Of a stretch of DNA of 64,000 nucleotides, positions 12,400-24,654 are shown piece by piece. A program made the translations under genes and the position numbers. Source of the stretch: Talpa occidentalis. Lineage: Eukaryota > Chordata > Mammalia > Eulipotyphla > Talpidae. Position 1 is the first letter of the stretch; each line of letters opens with the position of its first letter. The stretch spans positions 17,780,141 to 17,844,140 of the forward strand of contig NW_023601433.1 in NCBI RefSeq assembly GCF_014898055.3, read 5' to 3'. The notes beneath the pieces were generated by a model. The model was not told where the DNA came from. It searched no databases and was given only the letters and a program-made list of their open reading frames with translations.

Positions 12400-12515
12400 C
12401 TTTCAAGCCATTCTTTTGGTTTTTCCCATTGTGAAACTTCTGTTCGACAGTTGTAGTAGTATTTTTTCCCAGAAGAGCTAATATGCTCAGACCAGTCATC
12501 TGCAGAATCATAAGG
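12400..12515 (-). CDS. WAC: WAC exon 5: WW domain (residues 128-165 and two bases of codon 166)
   Basis: 116 nt, acceptor TTTTTAAG|CCTTAT. It encodes [20 protein letters not shown], then [18 protein letters not shown]. The WW signature is complete: Trp135 and Trp157 spaced 22 residues apart, the aromatic triplet Tyr146-148 in strand 2, and Pro160 after the second Trp. In the family this domain binds proline-rich ligands and contacts RNA polymerase II. The donor AAG|GTAGTT is weak (T instead of G at +5). Skipping this exon would remove the domain and shift the frame. Confidence 0.95.
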
Positions 12516-13043
12516 CTTAAAAACATTTTTAATAATTAGAAAATGTTAATACTATTTAATCACTTGATATGAAATACCAGGAATGTCAAAGTATACATAT
12601 GGGAAAAGACTTATATGTTATCAAAGGTGCCCTAATCAAGGATGTAAAATATCTGCATAGCGTATTTTAGGAGACCTTCAAAGATAACAATGAAATAACC
12701 CTATAAAATGTCAAATTAAACAGATTAATAAACAGTAGTTTATTAGGCACAGGAAGAAAAAAATGAAATTAACAACATCTTGACTTTATATAAGAGCATG
12801 ATTAAAGCTCTCATTATCGTAACTTTAATAGCTGAAATGCAGTCACATGGGGAGGAGCAGGGAACTTACTCTCAACTAACTGGTTTGAGGACATGAGAAC
12901 GCATCAGCTCTAAACTCTTTAGGGCACTAAAATAATCACATATAGTATAACAGAGAACATCCTGCATGTATTTACTGCTAGTTGGTGGAAAAAAGCACAA
13001 AAAGTTTTTACAAAGACAAAGCTATTTAAAAGCTGAGAATCTG

Positions 13044-13167
13044 GGGCTTCCCCTGGTGGCGCAAAGGTTGAGCGCTGGGCTGCGGGGCTGCCCGCAGCCT
13101 CTGCAGCGCCGGTTCATTCCCTGGCTGCCGGCAAGGGTCCCACAAAAAAACAAAAAGAAAAAAATAC
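13044..13167 (+). mobile_element. Head-only SINE retroposon
   Basis: Only the tRNA-like head is present (GGGCTTCCCCTGGTGGCGCA to AAGGGTCCCACA), followed directly by an A-rich tail. The whole CT-rich body is missing. A perfect 11-bp duplication CTGAGAATCTG lies at 13033-13043 and 13168-13178, so this is a complete insertion and not a later deletion. Confidence 0.88.
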
Positions 13168-13365
13168 CTGAGAATCTGTTTTACCTTCAAAGTCCTTGAG
13201 ATGGCCAAGTATTAAACAGAATTTTGTTTCACATTGTAATATTTAAGATCAGGGGCATCACTCATTTTCCAGGAATTAAAACTGGTCTTTCAAAAGTTTT
13301 CAGGTAGAGTGCCTTGTAGGTATTTTATAGGCACTATAAAATTATAATGAAATTAGGAAAGTCAG

Positions 13366-13655
13366 GGGCCTCCCCGGTGGCACAGTGGTTGAGCGCTGGG
13401 TTGCAAAGCTGCCCGCAGCCTCTGCAGCACCGGTTCGATCCCCGGCTGCTCCCCGGCCACTGGAGGAGGGTCCCACATGGCGCGCAGACCTCTCCCGCAG
13501 CCCGCTGCTCCCCTCATCAGTGTGCTTCGGTCCTTCTGCCTGCTCTGCTCCCTGCTCTGGCTCTGGTGAATTCTCTCACCCTCCCGTGCTTCTGACTGTA
13601 CCCAATGCTTGTATAAATAAATAAAAAATAAATCTTAAAAAAAAAAAAAAAAAAA
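13366..13655 (+). mobile_element. tRNA-derived SINE, young, full length
   Basis: Perfect 17-bp duplication GAAATTAGGAAAGTCAG at 13349-13365 and 13656-13672, and a long uninterrupted A tail. It looks like one of the most recent insertions here. Confidence 0.94.
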
Positions 13656-14559
13656 GAAATTAGGAAAGTCAGAATGGCCTAGTTTTCATTGAACTGATTT
13701 CAGAAAGTAAAGTTTTACATGCCCACATGGGCCACAAGAAATCTGGTAGAATCTTAAGTATACTTCTCGATAAATTTCTTTACTATTTTTTCAAAGGAGT
13801 TCATGCTACATTTTGGCAGGCTATCCTTCTGGGTTCATCATGGTGTGCTAAGGTCTATGGAATAGAACTCTTATGCCCTGCCTGTTTTAATTTTACCAAG
13901 TATGGAACAAGCTGAGAACTCACAGGCAGTCCTCAGGTAACAAAACTAATCAGTGGTAGAAGAAAACATTAAAATCCATATTTCCACTAAATCAACACCA
14001 AATCTGGAAGTGACATAATAATTGTGAGGGCAGTTGAACAAATATTGCCTGTTTGTCCATATATGTTCTCATGTTTATGTTTCAAAATAATGACAGTATC
14101 AGAAATTAGTCATATGCTGTCAAACCTCTACAACCAGTGGAGAGTTAATTCTCAATCTTCCTAGCTTATTACAGTAGGCCGCACCAAGATGCAGGTAACC
14201 AGTAACAGAAGGTCAAATTTTAAAAGTTCTCCACTACCCACTATACCCAAATTAATAGGCAAACTAAGTTGGTCTACAAATGTTTCCGGAAGATTTGGTT
14301 TACTTTGCAAGTACTTATACGGGATTACTGGTTTGGTATGAAGAGGTAGAGACCGGAGGTAGGTGGACAGAAGACAACAGAGTAGATCAGAGTGGTCTAG
14401 AACTATACGTTTCTAAAGTGATGACTTGTGAACGGCTGGTATTATCGGTCCTGGAGGAGATAAGCTGCTTTGCATCAAAATATTTATCAATACACTGCTT
14501 CTTCCTTTTACCAAAAGTCTTGCTTAAAAAGAAGTATTCAGCTCAACTAAACAGTATAT

Positions 14560-15130
14560 TTAATAACACTTCTGGCACACCCAACCAATGTGTCCCCTGT
14601 ACAACCTGTCTCTTGCCCCTGCCACCTGCTTTACTGAAGTGTAACTGACAAATACAACTAAGATATTTCAAGTGTACATCATTTTTCAATAAGAAACATA
14701 CAAAACTAAATCAAAATACAGCCTAGAATCCAGACTGTGGTATTGAGGATACCAGAGAAGAAGCGTGGGAATTAAAGAGGGGAGGAGGTCTAATGGATTA
14801 TGGTGGACAAAATTATGGGTGTTTTGGTGGCTGGGTGTGGGTATGGTAAGATACAGTTGAAGAAGTACTTCTAAATTATATACAGTGGTATAAACCGTTA
14901 CACCTCAATAAAAATACAATTAAAACAAAGTGTACACTGTTATTTTCTATGCACATACATTGTGATAGAATTATACACATCTGCTGTAGCTAATTACCAG
15001 ATCTACTACCTCACTTTTTCATGGAGACAGACCAAGAATATTTAAATTCTACTTTCTTAGTAAATTTCAATTACATAATACAGTGTAATCAACTATCATC
15101 ACTATGTTATATATTAGAGCCTTATTAAAT
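14560..15130. mobile_element. L1 remnants: 3' end inserted into older L1-like sequence
   Basis: 14690-14935 resembles the 3' UTR of the lineage's L1 on the plus strand (ATATACAGTG, then CACCTCAATAAAAATACAAT). It matches the ends of the copies at 22.8 and 43.8 kb. On either side, ACTGAAGTGTAACTGACAAA and ATACAGTGTAATCAACTATC fit an older L1 3' region. Boundaries are approximate. Confidence 0.5.
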
Positions 15131-15486
15131 CTCTTGGTTTTAAAAAGTATTTAACGATAAGAGTATTTAAAGAAAAGAACTGAACAAAGGGCCTGGAAAA
15201 CATTTCAAGTTTTCTAAATTAGGCTTGATGTGGTTGCTAATAAATGCTCTAAGGCAGCAGTTCACCAAACGTTGTCCAGGAACACCTCAATATCATTTCA
15301 CAAGATCTAACTATTTTCATAATAATACTCAGACAACTTTCTGGTTTTCTTTTGCACTCTACCACAAGAACACAGTAGGGTCTGCCTAGAGATTGTATAG
15401 GTCACTTGGTACAGTGACTAAATGCAGAGCAGATACCAAATTCAAAGTGTCATCTTCTACTCAGTCAAGCATTAAAAAGATGTTCA

Positions 15487-15738
15487 GGAGCCTCCCTGGT
15501 GGTGCAAGGGCTGTTAAGACGCAACCTATGAAGTTGTCTGCAGCCACTGCAATATGAATTCGATCTCCAGCCAGCCAGGGAGCAACCTACATCGTCCACT
15601 GCTCCCCTCAGCAGTGTATTTCAGTCAGTCTGCCTGTTCTGTTCCCCACTCTGTCTCTGGTGAATCCTCTCACCCCCCCACACCTCTGACCTGTACCCCT
15701 GGCTTTTGTATGAATAAATCAGTCTTAAAAAAAAAAAA
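15487..15738 (+). mobile_element. tRNA-derived SINE, older type
   Basis: GCCTCCCTGGTGGTGCAAGG head with AACCTATGAAG, ending GAATAAATCAGTCTT-A(n). It is flanked by the 7-bp duplication ATGTTCA. Confidence 0.85.
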
Positions 15739-17610
15739 TGTTCAATGACTTTTAGAAAGTTATTTTTCATAAAAATTTACTAAGTTGACATGTAAAGGGG
15801 TTTACAACTGATTTTTAAATGAGTTACGTGTTTTTCAATTTATTAGTCCCTATTTTTTGTATGGTGAATATTAATAGTCATAAACAAAAAAACTCCATTT
15901 TCATGAATGTAGATGGATCTTGAGAACAAAACAAATGAAAATGACTGCTCTGAAAGAACAGCACTGGGAGTTACTGAATTGTAGTAGCTCCCTTTCTTAA
16001 AAAGTCTCTCCTCTCTCATTCAAGTTCACACTCATCCAAGCTAAGCTATGAAATGCAACAGTTAATTTTAGAATTAACTTATGAGTTGTCAATAAAGGAT
16101 AGTTTATTAAATAACATCAAAGACAGCATTTACTGTAACAAAGAATTTCCTAAGTATTCTGGTAAATTTCTTTTTTAAGTAGAGTATCTTCAGGTGAAAG
16201 CAGTTAACACAGAACAGGTCATGAGCCTCAAACAAAACAGTTCCAAATATGCATAAGGTATTTAGTTGATATTGACAAGAAGCATTTTGATATGAACACA
16301 AAGTCATCTAGGATTGAATCTAAACTGTTTCCCAACTAATCAAATTTGGTGAAGGAAGATTCAAATTATGTCCTTAAAGAGGAATACTTTTTCCCCTCTA
16401 AATGGAGAAATTGAGAACTATGGATAACTAATGTATAGCAGTCTACATCCTATAAAGATTTAGATTAGGAAGGATGAGGCATTCAACAAGCTTTTTCTAA
16501 ATACTTACATGGATGAAGCACTGTGTAATGAAACATTACAACGAATGTTTATCAAAGAAGTTAGCAGGGAATTACATGAAATAGTATAATAGTATAATAC
16601 ATAATAAAGTAAGAAATTTTCATTTTGACTTGCAACATTAGAAACTCTGTAGATAGAACTGTAAATAATACTGTTCACGATTTTCAAAGACAGGTTTAAA
16701 ACTTAAAAACCCCAAAGAGGGAAAATAACATATCTTTAAAACTATTCCATATTTTAACCTGAATTAAAATAGTATGTCAATGTGTTAACTGATATTCACT
16801 TGTTTCCTTAGTTTTTCATTATGAATATATTATATGAAGATTAATTTTATGCTTTACTTGCTCCTCAAAAACTTGCTTTAGAAGTGACTTTAAGGCAAAG
16901 AAAAAGTCAGTTTGCAATAAAACTTCAGAAATATTTAAATGTCAACTTTTGGGGTAAGGTTTGAATTTACAGTCTGGAAATGACAAGTGCCATGCCCAAT
17001 GGGTATAATGAAAGAGACCACTGCTCCAAGGTTAATTACACAGCTATAGTTGAAATCTACCCAAAGGGGAATCATGATTATGAAAATACCTAACATGTAT
17101 TTCCATTATAGTAATGATCTTTCCATTTCCACTCACATAATGAAATCCCCTAGCCATCACCCCCTTTTTAATTTGGGTCTTATCTGACGCCTATTACTCA
17201 TTCTTTCTGATTTCACTATGTTAATCCACTTCTTGAAAATGCAAATAATTTTGTTCTCCTTGAATAAGAAATTTTTTTTTTAACCAAAACAATGTCCACA
17301 TGGGCTTCCACTATCCTAAAAGCAAACAAATGGCAATAAACTGTCAGTGATATAGAAGTTTAGTGCTACTTTGTAAATTAATGGACCCACTTTACACAAC
17401 AATAGATTCATTCTAAAATCCTAATTATTTGTCTTATTGACAACGACTCAGCACAATAGTTTGATAACACCTGTTAAGATTTATCAAGCTGTTGTCAGCC
17501 TCAATAGAAACACTTCTCTACTCAGTTCTACGGTGCTAGGAGAGGGACAATGAAAATTATGCTGTATTTAGCCAGTTGGCTTTGTTAGTTTATGCCCATA
17601 GTAAGCATTA

Positions 17611-17914
17611 GGGGGCCTCCTTGGAGGCCTAGGGGTTAAGTTTTAGCACTGTCACCGTAATGGCCCAAGCACTGTCACCATAATGGCCCACCAAGGCAGC
17701 CTTAGTTTGACACCCCCCTACCAGGGAGCTAAGCCACATATGGCACAACAGACCTCTCCTATCTTGCCTGCTATTCCCCTCAGCAGTGTATTTCAGTAAT
17801 TCTGCCTGTTATGCTCCTACCCTCCCCAATCTCTGGTGAATCCTCTCACTTCTCCATACCTCTGGCATACACCCAAGCTCTTCTACGCAAAAATAAGTAA
17901 ATAAAATTTAAAAA
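17611..17914 (+). mobile_element. Ancient tRNA-Glu-like SINE with a duplicated arm
   Basis: The head GGGCCTCCTTGGAGGCCTAG keeps the GGCCTAGGGGTTA form of the oldest copies. A 23-bp segment (17645-17667, repeated at 17668-17690 with one difference) doubles the anticodon-arm region. The usual body and an AATAAGTAAATAAAATTT tail follow. Flanking AGCATTAGG/AGCACTAGAG may be a decayed duplication. Confidence 0.8.
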
Positions 17915-18634
17915 AGCACTAGAGGACAGTCCGAGAGGCAGAAGAAAGAAGTCTAGTAGTCAAGTCACAGTTGGTTCCAGTTTCTAACTGTTATCTCCCC
18001 CAAACCAGAACTAGCTTCGACAAACCACTTCAAAGTACTATCACCAGTTCTTGCAGGGCTCATCCTCTCAGTTCTTAGGTTCCAGTAACTCCTACCTCTT
18101 CCTTTTCATTCTCCTTCAGCCCTATGGGGTGACTGCTAAATATATGCTAAATATATGTTACCTCACTGATCGTTTTTAGTCCTCAATATCTGCAATATCT
18201 AATTTATTATTGCCTGTGTTATTTTCTGTTATAAAAAAATAACTACCATGAACTCTACTTTCCTAAGTAGACCCAGACTAATATGAAACTATTCTAAATT
18301 TGCTTTTATGAAAATATCATTACTGTCTCAATTTTCTATGGAAATGAACTATCCACACTGTTTTAACAAGGGAGAAGAAATAATAAACCCTAAGGGTCTT
18401 TCAATACCAATGACATCACCCAAACATCAAGACAAAAATCTACGGGATTCAACTACACTTCTACAGCCTTCTAAGGTATACATTCTCCCTGTAATCTGTT
18501 TTCCACACCAATATCTAATCATTTTTTTTTTGAATTTCAAATATGCTGTTACTTCCTTGATTACAGTTAAAGGTCTCACTTAGCATTGTCGATGGGTTCT
18601 TCGAAACGGATGTAAGCAAAACTACATGTAATGA

Positions 18635-18918
18635 GGGCCTCCCTGGTGGCGCAGTGGTTGAGCGCTGGGTTGTGAAGCTGCCCGCAGCTTCTGCAACGCT
18701 GGTTCGATCCCCGGCCACCAGGGGAGGGTCTCACATGGCGCGCAGACCTCTCCTGCCGCCCGCTGCTCCCCTCAGCAGTATACTTTGTCAGTCTGCCTGC
18801 TCTGCTCTGCTCTCCGCTCAGCCTCTGGTGAATTCTCTCGCCCTCCCACACTTCTGACTGCACCCAGTGCTTGTATAAATAAATAAAATAAAATCTTAAA
18901 ACAACAACAAAAAAAAAC
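18635..18918 (+). mobile_element. tRNA-derived SINE, young type
   Basis: Perfect 13-bp duplication CTACATGTAATGA at 18622-18634 and 18919-18931. The tail is (ACA)n/A-rich. The spacer between the B box and the body is shortened. Confidence 0.92.
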
Positions 18919-19019
18919 CTACATGTAATGAAAGCAGTTCCTCAAATACTGATGTCTATTATACTATAGATGAGGGGGAAAAAACAATCCTAGTAACATT
19001 TTTCAAAGACATGCTGTAT

Positions 19020-19230
19020 ATTCTCCAGTCACCTCCCAAGGTCTTGACATAAAACTCAGATTCCTTAAACAAGATACATTAACTCTTTATGATCTGGCCC
19101 CTACTTATTTGCTGTAATCTTAGTTCTTACCATGCTTCCACACTATAAAAAAATCCTTGTAGTTCTCCAAGCATGCCAGGCTATTTCTCACATCTATGCA
19201 TTTTAAGTGGAGTTCCTTTGCATGCTACAC
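19020..19230. mobile_element. L2-like remnant
   Basis: ATGATCTGGCCCCTACTTAT and CAAGCATGCCAGGCTATTTC fit the L2 3' region as I know it. Strongly decayed. Confidence 0.5.
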
Positions 19231-19780
19231 ATTAACCTCTTCAACTAGCACAGTTACATGCAATCTGTTAAGCAGCATTGCTTGTACTTTCATATCATCC
19301 ACACCCAATTTAGCAGTCCCCCCGAAAGTGCTCACAAAGCAACTTTTAACATGCACTGTTCTGTTTACTTTTTTGTTTCTAATCATGTCCAAAAGTTCCT
19401 TTAAGATTGAACTAAGTTCCTTTAATATTAAATCTACAACTCAGCATATATTTGGCAAACTGAAACTTTATTGTGTTTTTGCTGAATGTATTGGAAATTC
19501 AACCTTGACTTAAAAAAAAATCTGAATTCGTTGATTAATAATGACATCTTTTTAGAAATATGTAAAATCCCTTATTGAATTTCATGCCCTTGAAGCATAG
19601 GGACTTTTATATCACTAGTATCTAATAGAGAATCACATCAGATGTTCAACAAGTAAATGCTATAAAAAGGCATATAATGAACAGAGAATGAATTCAAGTT
19701 AAACTACTTTAACTAAAGAAGTCTCAAAATCTGAAGTTCTGTGTATCTCAGAGGCTGTAGCAGTAAAATTTTGCTCTATA

Positions 19781-20050
19781 GGGCCTCCTTGGTGACGCAA
19801 GGGTAAGTTACAGCACTATGAAACTGTCTGCAGCCACCGTAGCACGAGTTCGATCCCCTGGCCGGCCAGGGAGCAACCCACATGGCGCAGCAGACCTCTC
19901 CTGACTTGCCCGCTGCTCCTCTCAGCAGTGTACTTCGGTCAATCTACCTGTTTGTTCCCCACTCTGTCTCTGATGAATCTTCTCACTCCCCACATCTCTG
20001 GCCAGTACCCCAGCTCTTGTATGCATAAATAAATCTTAAAAAAAAATTTT
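19781..20050 (+). mobile_element. tRNA-derived SINE, older type
   Basis: GGGCCTCCTTGGTGACGCAA head, body and TCTT-A(n) tail. The 11-bp duplication TTTGCTCTATA lies at 19770-19780 and 20051-20061. It sits only about 210 bp on the intron side of the exon 4 donor. Confidence 0.9.
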
Positions 20051-20272
20051 TTTGCTCTATACAGGAATGCTGATAAAATGCCAAGATGCCGTCTTCTGAC
20101 CACCTCACTACTATCAACAAGGTTTAAGCTCATTAGTTCAAATACATTAAGAAAATATCTACTTTAAAAATTCATTAGATTTTACAATGATGTCTCTTCT
20201 TTGTAATATATTCAACTGCCCCTCACCCCAAACAAACACCAAAACCAAAATTAGGTATGTTTATATACTTAC

Positions 20273-20379
20273 TGCATCTGAAGTTTTGCTTGGATTATTG
20301 CTTGGATTAGAAGAATGTGAATTTGAACTATGAAGAGCACTGTGGTTGTGTGAATTTTCTTGTGGAGAGTAACTGGTCC
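20273..20379 (-). CDS. WAC: WAC exon 4 (residues 92-127)
   Basis: 107 nt between the acceptor TTTTTAAG|GGACC and the consensus donor GCA|GTAAGT. Two bases complete Gly92. It then encodes [20 protein letters not shown] and [15 protein letters not shown], a Ser/Asn/His-rich linker just before the WW domain. It was not flagged by simple ORF length because the exon is short and the flanking frame is closed; I found it by reading the minus strand for the WAC linker. It is separated from exon 3 by a 39.8-kb intron. Confidence 0.94.
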
Positions 20380-21004
20380 CTTAAAAATAAAACAAGCAAA
20401 GTGAATTACAAATAAGTTATCTTTTACATTTTATGTGTTTCTCTCATAACACAGACCATTATATATCCCCCAATCATCATTTTTTATTATGATTTATATA
20501 AGCATCAGGAATAAATACATGTTCACTCACATAAAGTATTTGTGAGCCTAATAGATGTGTCTTAAAACACACTATATACTACATGGCTGATATCCTATGG
20601 AACAATCTTATGGGCAAAACGTCATCTCCATTATTTCTGGCAGTTTTATAATAAAAATTTTATTAGGAAAAAACAACATAGAAAACGGCACAAAAACTCT
20701 GTTAAGAGCTGTACATCACAATTACCCAATTTTTACCCATTGATTTTCAATTCCTTAAATAATCCCCACAACTTGCTTTTTAAGTTTTTGGTCAATATTT
20801 TCAATGAAAAGTTATCAAGTTGTCAAAAGTCTCAGCAAAGGTACTCCCTTCAAGATGATGATGGCATTAAGTCTCCTAATAACAATTAACTCCGCCTTGA
20901 AATTGCTGAAGTAACTCATGAATAACCTACACATCTCAGGGGTCATCAGAGATGATCGCTTTTACTGTTTTAAGTAAAGTCAAGGTATAAAACTCCATAG
21001 TTGT

Positions 21005-21257
21005 GGGCCTCCCTGGTGGCGCAAGGAGTTAAGCTGTCCACAGCCACTACAGCACGAGTTCGATCCCCGGCCAGGGAGCTACCCACATGGCGCAGCAGAT
21101 CTCTCCTGTTTCTCCCACTGCTCCCCTCAGCAGTGTATTTCACTTAATCTGCCTGTTCTGTTGCCCACTCTGTCTCTGGTGAATCCTCTCACTCCCACAG
21201 TTCTGGCCTGTACACCAGTTCTGGTATGCATAAATAAATAAATCTTTAAAAAAAAAA
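21005..21257 (+). mobile_element. tRNA-derived SINE, older type, deletion in the head
   Basis: The head lacks about 15 bases between the A box and the CCACAGCC segment. The 10-bp duplication TCCATAGTTG lies at 20994-21003 and 21258-21267. Confidence 0.9.
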
Positions 21258-21330
21258 TCCATAGTTGCAAAAACACTTTTATTAGTAATACAAAAAGTTT
21301 TACCACAAGTCTAATTCTTAGTATTTTTTT

Positions 21331-21766
21331 AAATTTATTTTTTAAAACAATATTTGCTTCCCCCACCCCCCCAGACTGAGTCCCCATAGAAATTTCCTTC
21401 CCCAACGCACCCGTGCCCCATCACCACAGTCCCCTGTGCTCCTCTCCCTGCCTCCCTCTGATCCCTCTCCCTCTTCCTCTCCTGCAGTATGTCTCTGATT
21501 TATAATTGTCTGCTTTTGCTTTATTGTGTTTTGTAGTTTTTTGTTTTTTTTTTAAACACTGATGTCTTATTTGGTTTCCCTAGAGTCCTGTTATAAGTGA
21601 AACCATCCGATATTTTTCTTTTTCCTTCTGGCTTATTTCACTGAGCGTAATTCCTTTTAGCTCGATCCACGTTGCTGCGAATGGCATGAGTTTATCTTTT
21701 TTGATTGCTGAATAATATTCCACTGTGTATATATACCACATCTTGATCCAGTCCTCTATTTTTGGG
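21331..21766 (-). mobile_element. 5'-truncated L1, minus strand
   Basis: Minus-strand translation of 21580-21780 gives the L1 ORF2 C-terminus (MWYIYTVEYYSAIKKDKLMP and onward), followed by a C-rich 3' UTR at 21355-21480. The duplication CTAATTCTTAG lies at 21311-21321 and 21767-21777. Dead by truncation. Confidence 0.88.
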
Positions 21767-22009
21767 CTAATTCTTAGCATTTAAATTTCATTTCACAAGT
21801 TACTTTTCAGCGACAAGTATCTTTTTTTCCCCCAACTCTTTTTTTTTAAACTGAGCTGACCATGGTGTAGAGATCACACTATGATGAACAAACACTGAAA
21901 GTGTGAGAAACTTAAATGGTCCAGTGGTTCAAGGATTAGGGGTCATAACCAGAGTCGGTAGAGGAGAAATGAGTCAAAAATTTAACTATTTCATAAACTT
22001 ACACTGATA

Positions 22010-22870
22010 AGAGAAAGCTGATTTATGACAAATGAGGTAAAAGCAAGCAATGGAGAAAAAGGAAACTCTCTTCAACAAATGGTGTTGGGCAGTCTATATG
22101 CAAAAAGATGAAACAAAACCACTATCTTACATCATTTACAAAAATCAATTCAAAATGGAATACAGAAAACAAAAAACAAACCAAAAAAAAAAAAAAACAC
22201 CCCAAAACAAAATGGAATACAGACTTAGATATAAGACCTGAAACCGTAACACATACAAGAATACATAGGGAAAACACTCTACAACCATGACTTCAGTGAT
22301 GTCGTCAATGACTCAACTTCATCAGCAAGGCTAATGAAAGCTAAACAAACAACAAATTGGCCTATGTCAAACTAAAAAGCTCCTGCACAGTGAAAGAAAT
22401 TCATTAAGAGGAAAAGATATCCTACAGAGTGGGATAAAACAGCCAACTTACAGTAACTTCCTAAGTGCCCAAGGACAGAAAACAAAGATGTGGTAAATAC
22501 ACACAATGGAATTCGACTCAGTATAAAGAGGAAACAAAAAAAAAGATGGAATCTTGCCATTTGGGACAAACAGATGAAACTGGTGAGGATTAAACTAAAT
22601 GTAGTTAGGAAAAAAACAAATACTGGATGTCTAAATATAAAGAAACAAAACAGGAACAGGGGAAAAAAAAAAAAAACCAAACCACCACTGGACTCTTGAC
22701 TGCTGAACTGAGGCTCCAAGAGGCGGGGTGTGAGCAGAAAATGGAGGGGGTGCAATGAATTGTGGTGGAAGATTCACTGGTGCTTTGTGGAGGACACAGT
22801 AACATACATTTGAAGAAGTGGGAACCTATATTCCTATAACACATACTTTCAGGTTTTAAAGAAAATCTTA
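22010..22870 (+). mobile_element. L1 fragment, plus strand, internally deleted
   Basis: GGAGAAAAAGGAAACTCTCT, then CAAATGGTGTTGGGCAGTCT, is L1 ORF2. It jumps to the ORF2 end (CACACAATGGAATTCGACTC) and a 3' UTR like those at 14.9 and 43.8 kb. No open frame of useful length. Confidence 0.8.
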
Positions 22871-24654
22871 CCAAGATCTTTGCAGAAATCTTTATTTTTC
22901 AGATAGAAAACTCATAATAGGTTTTAACAAAAGAATTTTTTTTTAACGTCTGCATGGCCTACCAGAATAACATATTTATATACCATGAATTGAGAAGTCC
23001 ATGGAAATGAACATAAATGTCAGCAATAATGGAGTAAAGACCAATCTCACTGACTAAAATGAACCCAAGTAATCTATCAAGAAGCCTGAATTACATGCCC
23101 TATCTGACACTTATTTACATCCATCTTGAGTAAGATGTTCCTTGCTTATTATCTACAAAATAAAAACATCAACATTGATTTCTTAAAATACACAAAACTG
23201 CTATAGATAAGTAAATTAGGGATGAGGTTTAATGATTTCTCTTGAGGTTAAGATCTAAAAATTCTCTCTACTGTGGTGCTACTCCTAATATCAGTAAAAA
23301 CACAAATATTGACAAACACTCCAATTAAATAAGCTTTTACCTCTGAAGGAATGGTATGTCTTCCACCAGTCTGATAGAACTTATCAGACAGCTTTTAGGT
23401 CTAGTAGATATGTTTTCAGAGGACGTGACATCATAATTACAAACTACAACCAAAAGTATCAAGGCAGACTACTCAAGGATGACAGAAAACTGGACCAGTT
23501 ATTAAGAAGGAAATCATTCTCTGAGGCAGAAACTTGCTGAATAGGGACTGAATACCACATTCTATGGAAAGGTTTACCTAAGTCCACTTAAAAAGCTAAG
23601 GAACGGAGGAACAAGATAAAGATATTTTAGTATAAGGCTAAGCATAAACTGACTTTATTAAACAGAATCCAAAACTGAGAAAAAGGTTTTATAGATAGTG
23701 TGGTATGGTAAGCAATGTCTTTACAGATTCCAGACTGAATGAAGGATAAACTTAATAAATCAAGGCAGGGTAAATTTGCCCCTGAATAACATGACTATAA
23801 TAAGCTACACAAAATTGTATCTCTGTAAAGAAAGATACAATTAAAATTATCTTCCAAAGCACTCAGGGAGGTGGAGCTCTCATCTGAATCTAAATTTCTC
23901 CACAGTTCTTTCCAAAAATGAAGTAGCAAGTCAACAGAAAAGCATAGTGGGCACAACCTCCCCAGGGTCAGTCAGCTATACCTACAGAAAGTGCTACAAT
24001 GCAAAATTTCTTGGAAGTCTTCTACTTTACCTTAAAAACTCACACGAATTTTTGTATCCTATTCTATAATGAATTTATGTTTCTGGATAAGAACACAAGT
24101 TTTTTAAATTAGTAGTATAATGCAAAGTCTAAAACTGAAATGCAATTGGTGGATTTAACATGTTCAAGAGAGTAAAGCCAAGCATAAAACTTGAACTCAG
24201 TATTGCAATGCCAAATTCAGTGATTGATCAACCAAATGCTTAAAGGGGGAAAGGAGAAATAGTGCAGGCGCTTCTGTTTAGCCCAACCAAGAATATAAGT
24301 TGTTACATGCTCCAGTGACCTTTATGCTCTGTATATTATCAAGAACAAGTCTCACTCCTTGGGGAAAAAAAAAATCTCCTAAAGTAGTATTCCACCATAA
24401 ATAGGTTAAAACTGGTTGAGGATGATATACATTTAAACCTTGAGAAGTTAGGCAAGTATTACATGCTCCTAAGAAAGGATTATTACCGAGAATTACTTGG
24501 TAAGGGGGCAAAGGGAAGAATAATAGGGTTTCTATATTCAGGCCCACAATTTGAAGAATCTAAAGGTACACAAAGTTTTCCTTCCTGTGCTCACCTAAAG
24601 GCAGGTGTGAATGAGATATATAGCTTGTTAGAGATGCTAATATTAGACTGAAGT

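Larger units (their letters stand above)
12516..20272 (-). other. WAC: WAC intron 4
   Basis: Carries six SINEs (13044, 13366, 15487, 17611, 18635, 19781), an L1 3' fragment (about 14690-14935) inside older L1-like sequence, and an L2-like stretch (19020-19230). 18050-18290 looks like an ancient retroelement remnant but I cannot name it. 12516-13032, 13673-14560, 15745-17600 and 19231-19769 show nothing recognisable. A 122-codon open frame at 14280-14648 has no family resemblance and probably arises by chance. Confidence 0.75.

Noticed and set aside
14280..14648. A 122-codon plus-strand open frame
   Set aside because: No recognisable family, no splice or promoter context, partly in old L1-like sequence, and opposite to WAC.
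21580..21780. An L1 ORF2 protein on the minus strand
   Set aside because: Only the last 66 or so codons remain in a 5'-truncated insertion. Not a gene.
22372..22874. Minus-strand open frames of 89-127 codons with poly-Phe
   Set aside because: They are the reverse of an A-rich L1 3' region.
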